Assembly (NCBI GenBank): GCA_964017185.1 | Contig: OZ024875.1 | Coordinates: 48,067,986 to 48,131,985 of the forward strand | Direction: 5' to 3' | DNA from: Rugalucina vietnamica | Taxonomy: Eukaryota; Mollusca; Bivalvia; Lucinida; Lucinidae | DNA length: 64,000 nt | Shown: piece after piece, positions 56,408 to 64,000 of the stretch | Numbering within the stretch: position 1 is the stretch's first letter | How the letters are laid out: the number at the start of each line of letters is the position of its first letter | Position numbers and translations under genes: made by a program | The notes under the pieces: generated by a model | Database searches by the model: none | Seen by the model: the letters and a program-made list of their open reading frames with translations, nothing else | Told to the model about the DNA's origin: nothing

Positions 56408-59400
56408 AATTTTTCGTTTCGCACAACACCCTCCACATACTAGGTTTGATACTATGGGTGGCTTCTTTGATCAATATAAAGAGCTTCTAGCCACGTTGTC
56501 GCCCTGTGATATGGTGCATTTGTCCTCCAGAAGCCGTTACGTATGTTACCCATTCAAACCAGAAATGTGCTCTAAGTTTGTAAAATACACTATGAATCTC
56601 TAATCTAAATTCCAAACCTAAATGTATTAATATCATCGGATGAAAGAATGTTACGGGCACATATATTGATATATTTAATCATTTTCATGCATCGATGGTG
56701 TTACGTATGTTACATTCTCACAACAGCCTGTGTAAATGTTAATTACAGAACAGTAAGCTATTTTAATATACTTCTCTTTGCGAATTTCACTTTAAATACA
56801 CTACGGGTGGCTTTGTTGATCAATATAAAGATTTTCTATGTACGTTGTCGCCCTATGGTATGGTGCATTTTCCCTCCAGAAGCCGTTACGCACGTCGTAT
56901 GTTACCCATTCAAAACAGAAATATACTCTAAGTTTGAAAAAAGCACTATGAATCTCTAAAATAAATTCCAAACCTAAATATATTAATGTCATCTGATGAA
57001 AGAATGTTACTGGCACATGTGTTGATACTTTTAATCGCATATATGCATCGATGGTGTTACGTATGTTACATTTTCAGTACAGACTGTTCAGAGTTTAATT
57101 ACTGAACAGTAAGCTTTTTTAATATACTTTTCCTTGCACATTTATATTTTAGATACACTGGTCTAAAAGACATTTATTCCTTTTCTTTTACAAACTTATC
57201 ATCATGTCATTCCTTAGTCGTAAGTTATTGCATATAGTCCACAGTAACTCGCTTCAGATTATACAAGGACTATGAACAGACAAGTTTGAAGAAAAGAAGA
57301 AAATATATACAACCATCTTGTTGTAGATCAATCACACATATGCCTTCTTTAAGTTGAATGCTCACTGCTTTGCAAGAAATGTGTACTTTTGATTGGTAAA
57401 TATGGTAACGTAACTATGTAACACATAATTATTAGATATCAAAAATCAGTTTTAATGATTTTAATGCGGATAAAATGCTCGTCGCTGTATGTAATTATGA
57501 TTTAGCACTAATTTAGAAATCATGTAAGATATAACAAAAATTCAAGAGTGTAATACGGTTGTCAGTGAACTTAAAGCGCCCACACCCAAACCACAAAATC
57601 CCAAAGCATGTTTTACACCATTGTTAGTATCCAGTGTTATGGAATGACATTATCAACACCGTCGGTCACTATTTCTTAAGTTACCTTTCACAAAGCTTGC
57701 CAATATTAGTAAGCAAATATCAATGCGGGTGACGGGCGATTTAATGGTAACGTATGTAACACATTTTTCACTTAAAATTTTAGGTGTTAAAACCTAAGGA
57801 AAACAAATAGTAATAAGATATAATAATCGTCACCTAAAGATTGTTTTCCGATTTCCGGATTATGAAATGACTCGCCGGCCATACAAAAGCACAACTCTGC
57901 GCATGCTACTTCGTTTTGTCTGGGTTCAGGGCAGATGTGAGACAAGCCAAGTTCTGCTTGCGCGTGTGCCAGGTGGGGTTTTTTTTCTCGGGGTTCTCCC
58001 GTTTTCGCCCAGCCTACCGGTTTGCCCGTCTCATATGAGCTGAAATAATGTTGAAAGGGAAGTTAAACGGAACAAAAATTGTTCAGTCCTTGGTCATGAG
58101 CACTGCTTCAATATAAGTACCATTGATGTTCCAGATATTGCCTGATGCGGTTGTTTTGTTTGATTTTGAGTTGATGCTTAACAGCCTAGTCAACAGCTAT
58201 TGTCATATTGAGACGTTGACTCCATTTTATGGGACTTTTGTTCGAAAATCGGATGCCATGACATCCAAACAATGCTTTAAATATAACCACCCAAGTAAGC
58301 CACTACGGCTTATACGTATAGATGGTTTGATTTTTAAACACTTTTCCTGGTCAGGCTCAGACCTGAGTGGTTGACCAGTAATAAGATGGTCAGTAAGTAG
58401 CGTATAAGCTATGCCTGGAGGCAAAATAAGCCCATCTATTTCTTAAGGACCCGATGAGCGGGGCCTATATTCCCACCCGACCAACCTTCTGAGGGATTCT
58501 GCTTTGGCTGATACGGTTGAGCGTTTCTGCTAAGGCTGAAAACACGTTTTTGAAGTTTTCATGTTATAAATGTGTCATCAAACGATCATGCTTTGGTGGT
58601 ACATTTTCATTGGCAACAGAACAAGTGACGGACACTAATTACACTTGAACCAGATTGCCCAGCAGATGAACAGAATCGGCAAATGGGTTTTCGTACACCT
58701 TCTTATGTGCTGTCGGGAGTGTACAAGGTAGTTTGTGATTGATCGCTTTTCTCAGCAACATTCCAAGCTTTCGTTTTACCAATGCCATTGTGTGGTGTCT
58801 CACCTAAACTGCCTTACTGTGTAGTCATAACTTCTATTTTCTTGAAGATATGGAATGGTCGAGAGTCTCACCAGGACATCAAGGCTTGCTCAAAACGACA
58901 GACTGCTAGTATCGTGCTTTTTCAGGATTTCCAGCGTGGAACCATAATGTGTTGCAATCATTCGGCTAGAATAGAGAGCAGCATAAAACCAAGACATCTG
59001 ATTCAGATGATTGTACCGTCAGAAGCATCGTGGTTGTTATGAAAATTTGCGTATCTGTGTCTTCATTGTCTAAAGTGCAGTTACGTCATCCCTGGCAAGA
59101 AAGCATTTTCGTTATCTGTAAAAACGCATACACGTTGTTTGCACATCCTGTTCTTTGTTCGGATTTTCACACCGAGGGCCCTCAAGTAATTCACATTTCG
59201 TGTTATTACTGCTTTACATTGGATTTTGCCACTCCTGGTGTAGCAGGGCTAAATAATGTCCTTCTTTCTCGTTCAGCCGGTCTGATGGATTTACTCTACA
59301 GATATATATCAAACACTACGTCAAATCAATAGTTTCGAAAGGCGCATATAAGCTGTAAGGAATACCACATATCGTATAAAATAAATGGGTCCAGGAGTTT

Positions 59401-60398
59401 GAGGATAATATCCGCATCTAGTTGGATGCGACTGTCAGTGTGATATTTGCGAAGTCTTTGTCTTCCTAAGTCATTAAGTTCGCACATGTGAAAGATTCAT
59501 CGTGAACACTCACAGAATTTGGACGCTTGAAATTTCTGATTTAATAAGAAGTTTGAATTATCTGTGTAGAGTAAACAAGTGTGCTGATCAGCTGTGCAGT
59601 AACTGCATCTTTGTTTTCATATAGGAAGAATCTGGTTTTCGCATGAAACGGCTCACTATATATACATTTATATTCACCAAAATGAAATCTACCCATGTTT
59701 GAACATTAAGGTGTTACATACGTTACCATGAGCATACTTGCAAGTCACAGGCTGTGTATTTTAGCACACTAAACATGTACTTATCATAGCGTGTGTAAAA
59801 TAGAACTAAATAATTTACACAAACATATAACAGTTATTCATTTTGATATTTTTGCTGATACGCCTACTTTTCAAATATTACAGCATACTGCGGTACCATT
59901 AGGAAATGTTAAATTATTTAAATAAAATAAATTAAATATTTAATATAAATATATGATTTTGTGTAATAGCCAAGTTGATCTATTGGTCAGTAAGAAAGGA
60001 CCTATCGTTTTTGAAATATGAAGAAAGAAATGCCTAAAACAAAAACGTTTTTGAACCCAAACCCCTAATTTCACGCCATAGATGTAGAAGTAACGTTTGT
60101 AACACCGTTTACTGTCTAATTTCAACTTTTAAAGGTCATAAAGCATGTCCGTAAAATTGTTCTAGTACGTGATATAATTAGCGTTGTTGCATGATTAAAG
60201 TGGGTGGAGCATAGTAGGTTTCGCTATTTTTTTAGTACAAATATATTTTGAACATGTAACTTATGTAACGAGCTACAGAAACATTGTGCACCACTTTCCG
60301 GGGCGACAACGTGCCTAGAACTCATCTAGGATGACCAATGGACCAATTGCATATCGCAAACAAAGTATGTGGAGGGTGTTGTGCGATTTCGTTAAATA
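56408..60398. mobile_element. ~4 kb inverted-repeat element in the zinc-finger intron, with GTTAC-pair motifs
   Basis: The ends share a perfect 23-bp inverted block (56419-56441 and 60364-60386), and weaker similarity runs ~150 bp inward through CACGTTGTCGCCC and TGGTGCA words. A ~350-bp unit is duplicated at the left (from ~56457 and ~56806). A motif, GTTACGTATGTTAC or close variants in either orientation, recurs at 56536, 56700, ~56884, 57056, 57747, 59712, ~60091 and 60257. No transposase or other known domain is seen, so it looks non-autonomous. A GAGCC-element fragment (59500-59655) is nested inside. Confidence 0.75.
59500..59655 (+). mobile_element. GAGCC hairpin element fragment inside the 4 kb element
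   Basis: GACGCTTGAAATTTCTGATT, GTGCTGATCAGCTGTGCAGT and TTTTCGCATGAAACGGCTC follow the family order, with the left end missing. Confidence 0.6.
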
Positions 60399-60763
60399 CG
60401 GTAGATACAGAATCTAGCGTCTTGCCTAATAATAGATACAGATGGGATAGGAAACAGTTTTTCTATTTTGCCAATTATTCATAAGCCATGGTCAATCCGA
60501 CATGCTTTCTGCATCAGGAAAATATGTCCGTGCAATGAATACCCCCTTATACCCCACTTTTACATAGTGAAACTGTGGTATGCAGGGGTATACCTATTTT
60601 TCTCATCTTTGCTTGAAAACATACAGATTGTGCAGTTCTAACGTGTACACACAATCTATGTTTTGAGCAAAATAAGAAAAATGTAGAAAATTTTCAATTT
60701 TTACAACTTAAGAAAAATATGTCTATTACATGGGCATGTTTTCGTAATGTGTATATTATTCAG

Positions 60764-60891
60764 TCATGAGAAGATCAGTGTGCTACTCCAACACCGGACA
60801 GTCCACTCAGATGAAAGACCCTATGCTTGTTTCTGTGGTATGAGGTTCAAGTGCAGCAATACACTCTTACAGCACAAGAAGACACATTCAG
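60764..60891 (+). CDS. zinc-finger gene, second coding exon
   Basis: An acceptor (TATTCAG) joins in phase to the exon ending at 56106: two bases AG plus T make Ser. The spliced sequence completes the third finger (CDEPRCTYR + SHEKISVLLQHRTVH) and encodes a next one, YACFCGMRFKCSNTLLQHKK with THS. The exon ends with one leftover base before the donor GTATAG. The exact fit of a finger across a 4.7 kb intron supports the model. Confidence 0.85.
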
Positions 60892-61283
60892 GTATAGAAA
60901 ATGTCAATATAATTGTGCTTTTTTTTAGTAAGTGAAGTCCAACGTCCAATAGTTGAAAATAAATATAATAATTCTGGTATTTAGTATTTACTGATATGCA
61001 CAAAATCTATCTTACATCGCTAGCTATGTTGCTTATGAAATATTTGATGGCTTTTGACCAAAGAAATAGATTTTAACAAACAGAGCATACCCTTGATTCA
61101 CACTCTTTAAACTGAAAAAAGTCAAAACTGCACCTGAGATTCTATATCTGCAACAATTTACATCTGACATCTTCCAGCAATGCTCGGAACATTTTCATCT
61201 CAACTGAACTGGGACTTTGTTTTCATACACGCACAAAAAAAATTGTTGTCATGACATAGTTTATACGATTATTTATTTTCAGG

Positions 61284-62743
61284 ATCCAAAGACTTGCAAT
61301 TTCCTGGGTGTGATACCTGTTTCGCTTCAAAAACACAATGTTACTACACATGTTGCCCCATTATGATACATAGTTGTACCTGTGTGATGGTCTAAAACTC
61401 AAATTGTTGCAACTCAGAGTCACTATTGATATAGTTTGACATTCCTTTACAGGATCCAAGGATTGGCAATAGAGTGTTTTGCGACAAAGAACACAATGTT
61501 ACAACACATGGTCACACACCATGATACTCGACCATATCTTTGTGATCAGTTAAAACCCACAGTGTTACAACTCAGGATCAGTGTGATTTTACAATATTTT
61601 TCAGGATCCAAGGATTGGCCATGTCCAGAGTGTAACAGCTGTTTTGCTACTAAGACCACAATGTTACAACACATAGTCACATACTATGATATTCGACCAT
61701 ATCTTTGTGATCAGTCCAAACACACAGTGTAACAACTCGGGATCAGTGTGATTTTACAATATTTTTCAGGATCCAAGGACTGGCAATGTCCGGAGTGTGA
61801 CGGCTGTTTTGCTACAAAAATCACAGTGTTACAACACATGGTCACACACTATGATACATTACCATATCTTTGTGACCAGTTAAAACCAACAGTGTTACAT
61901 CTCAGAATCAGTGTGATTATACAATATTTTTCAGGATCCAAGGATTGGCAATGTCCAGAGTGTTACGGCTGTTTCGCCACAAAGAACACAATGTTACAAC
62001 ACATGGTCACACACTATGATACTCGATCATATCTTTGTGATCTGTTAAAACCCACAGTGTTACAACTCAGGATTAGTGTAATTTTACAATATTTTTCAGG
62101 ATCCAAGGACTGGCAATGTCCGGAGTGTGATACATGTGGCACTACAAAGAACACAATCTTACAACACATGGTCAGACACTATGATACTCGACCCTATCTC
62201 TGTGACGACTTAAAACATGCCCTAAAAAACTCAGGATATGAATATGATGTATTCATTTTCAGGATCCAAGGACTGTGACAACTGTTTTGCTACAAAGAAC
62301 ACAATATTACAACACATGGTCACACACTACAATACTCGACCATATTTTTTGATTAGTTAAAACCCACAGTGTTACAACTTGGAATCAGTGTGATTATACA
62401 ATATTTTTCAGGATCCAAGGATTGCCAATGACCGGACTGTGACAGCTGTTTTGCTACAAAGAACACAATATTACAACACATGGTCACACATTATAATACT
62501 CGACCATATTTTTTGATTAGTTAAAACCCACAGTGTTACAACTTGGAATCAGTGTGATTATACAATATTTTTCAGGATCCAAGGATTGGCAATGACCGGA
62601 GTGTGACGGCTGTTTTGCTACAAAGAACACAATGTTACAACACATGGTCACACACTATGACACTCAACCTTATCATAATTGTGATCAGTTAAAATCCACA
62701 ATGTTACAACTCGGGATCAGTATGATTTTACAATATTTTTCAG
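61284..62743 (+). repeat. tandem array of nine ~165-bp units copied from an acceptor plus zinc-finger half exon
   Basis: Nine units start after CAG at about 61281, 61450, 61602, 61767, 61932, 62097, 62260, 62409 and 62573; the tenth is the true exon at 62744. Each has a branch/acceptor tail (ACAATATTTTTCAG) and a finger reading SKDWQCPECDGCFATKNTM, LQHMVTHYDTRPYLCD, but lacks the second finger and the donor. Units 4 to 6 are open and in frame with each other (165 = 3 x 55) and keep both Cys and both His. Others are broken: Cys to stop in unit 9, second His lost in unit 3, deletions in 2 and 7. Used as exons, they would read through into the next unit. Confidence 0.8.
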
Positions 62744-62911
62744 GATCAAAGGATTGGCAATGTCCGGAGTGTGACGGCTGTTTTGCTACAAAGAACACAA
62801 TGTTACAACACATGGTCACACACTATGATACTCGACCATATCTGTGTGATGAATGTGGGTTCTCTACCAAGTTCCAGTCTCACCTCACCGCACACAAGAG
62901 GATACATGCAG
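62744..62911 (+). CDS. zinc-finger gene, third coding exon (parent of the tandem array)
   Basis: It follows in phase from 60891 (G + GA). It encodes SKDWQCPECDGCFATKNTM with QHMVTH, then YLCDECGFSTKFQSHLTAHK with RIHAG, two full C2H2 fingers. It ends with one leftover base before the donor GTACAT, which fits the exon at 63967. It is the only copy in the array with second finger and donor, so it is the functional one. Confidence 0.85.
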
Positions 62912-62981
62912 GTACATGTACATACATGTATTTATTTGCTTAGTTTAGTAATTTTAATAGAATTTATAACACTTGGGGAGT

Positions 62982-63120
62982 GTTTTGGCTATGTGGTAGA
63001 GCTTTATTCTGGATAAGCTGTCCCAGGTTCAAACCCCACTTCCTTGTCTTGTGTTCTTGAGTAGTTGGTGGCTGCTTCATGGTTTAAGTTTTGGTTTATT
63101 GTTTTCTAACAGTCCTTCCA
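62982..63120 (+). mobile_element. tRNA-derived SINE head and body
   Basis: TTGGCTATGTGGTAGAGC gives the A box and GGTTCAAACCCC the B box. The body GTAGTTGGTGGCTGC follows, then TTAAGTTTTGGTTTATTG. It lies in the intron after the finger exon. A tRNA gene is unlikely because the arms do not pair. Confidence 0.6.
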
Positions 63121-63268
63121 ATTTGCCAATCATTCAGAGTAGATTGAATCAATGATCAGGCTCTTAAATGTTAGCGGTTTCTTTTCCCTCTTTATGAGGC
63201 ATTTCTCTTTGATAAAATTTTGGATCTAAATTTTAGCATTATCATTACAACTTTATGTTGTTTTAATT

Positions 63269-63503
63269 GAGCCGCGTCATGAGAAAACCAGATTTTTGCC
63301 TAGGCGAAAACAAAGGCGTTGATCAGCTTCGCAGTTACTACGAAGCTTACCTGCGCCTTTGTTTTCACTACACCAATAGTACAGTTCCCCTACTTTCTAA
63401 ATCCAAAATTTCCAGCCTCTAGCCATCTTCTGTGACTGCACAGACCGGTTTGTATCGGACCTGGTCGGAAACCCTGAAGACCGTTTTTCTCGCGCTGCAG
63501 CTC
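63269..63503 (-). mobile_element. GAGCC hairpin element, copy in zinc-finger intron
   Basis: The ends GAGCCGCGTCATGAGAAAAC and GTTTTTCTCGCGCTGCAGCTC have AATT on both sides (63265-63268 and 63504-63507). The hairpin (GGCGTTGATCAGCTTCGCAG, CTACGAAGCTTACC) lies near the left end. Confidence 0.85.
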
Positions 63504-63511
63504 AATTAATC

Positions 63512-63934
63512 TAGGCCGTACTTGATATAGCCAATCTGATTGATCCGATCGACCGGAGCATACAGATTCTAAATCAAGTAGTCACAATGGAGCGTGACGA
63601 AGCACTCCGCCGTCCAAGATGGTGTGGTCGGAGCAAGTCACGTAACCTGCTCTAAAAAAACATGGGGTCAACAATGTTTCAATGCGAGGAGTGCAAAATT
63701 TATTTCTTCAGCATGGAGGTGTTTGTGAGACATCCATGCGTATTGCAGGGTAATAAACACGCCGTAAATCAAAATCATTTAAAGCAACAATTTTGACTTT
63801 CAAACATTATTGCTTTTCCTCACTTGTTTTAGTAATGGGAATGCACTTTGTTTGCCCACTTTCCCTTGATTTAGCGTGCTGCTCGGATCAATCCGATCAC
63901 TCTTAAAATTTCTAAATCAAGTACGCCCCTAAAG
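63512..63934. mobile_element. small inverted-repeat element, CGTACTTGAT ends
   Basis: TAGGCCGTACTTGATATAG at the left and the complement of ATCAAGTACGCCCCTA at the right are inverted, with a second inverted pair (TTGATCCGATCGACC, CGGATCAATCCGATCAC) just inside. It includes MGSTMFQCEECKIYFF, a finger-like peptide with a donor after GCGTATTGCAG, which may be chance or an alternative first exon. Confidence 0.55.
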
Positions 63935-63966
63935 TTATGATGTACATGTTTTCAATGTAATTACAG

Positions 63967-64000
63967 GGGACGTGTTTACATGTCAGTTTCCAAACTGCCA
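63967..64000 (+). CDS. zinc-finger gene, fourth coding exon (cut by window edge)
   Basis: After TTACAG the leftover G plus GG gives Gly, then DVFTCQFPNC, the start of another C2H2 finger directly following RIHAG of the previous exon. This in-phase continuation supports the whole gene model. The rest lies outside. Confidence 0.75.

Noticed and set aside
58123-59332. Frames of 83-100 residues in the 4 kb element
   Set aside because: No transposase motif or other family resemblance; kept only as a question in the finding on that element.

Overview
The window is animal nuclear DNA, most likely from a bivalve mollusc. It is AT-rich, genes are split by GT-AG introns, and about half the sequence is interspersed repeats. 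Several repeats have the look of mollusc families: elements opening with 'agctcacctgagccgaaggctca' style ends (given here only as positions) around 37-41 kb, pearl-like elements with tandem cores, tRNA-derived SINEs, and small inverted-repeat elements ending in GAGCC/GGCTC. The phylum is inference from repeat style and gene structure, not from a marker gene.

Layout. (1) 0.4-5.9 kb: the last 11 exons of a cyclic nucleotide-binding domain protein (CNBD2-like), plus strand; its 5' end is outside. (2) 9.25-29.23 kb: the most interesting object, a ~20 kb two-gene DNA transposon. It is bounded by 44-bp terminal inverted repeats (42/44 identical) and a possible AT target duplication. It carries two intact convergent genes: a plus-strand SWIM/YqaJ-nuclease/PHD protein (13057-15225) and a minus-strand three-exon THAP-DDE transposase (24103-21381). 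The gene pair fits the ISL2EU/IS4EU type as I remember it. Many younger elements sit inside it, including a nearly full-length CR1-like LINE placed head-to-head with the transposase gene, and CpG-dense nested palindromes next to the right end. (3) 29.3-53.6 kb: no intact gene seen. It holds SINEs, inverted-repeat elements, tandem-core elements, an orphan EF-hand exon (41.5 kb) and a decayed minus-strand coding fragment (46.8-47.1 kb). (4) 53.9-64 kb: a BTB/BACK/C2H2 zinc-finger gene, plus strand, running off the right edge. Its first intron after the BTB exon holds a ~4 kb inverted-repeat element with recurrent GTTAC-GTAT-GTTAC motifs. In front of one finger exon the acceptor plus first finger has been copied into a tandem array of ~165-bp units.

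The two host genes look unrelated in function. The two transposon genes probably work together: the transposase would recognise the ends and cut, and the YqaJ protein would supply an accessory nuclease. All gene models are from reading splice signals and reading frames by eye; no alignment or database search was possible.
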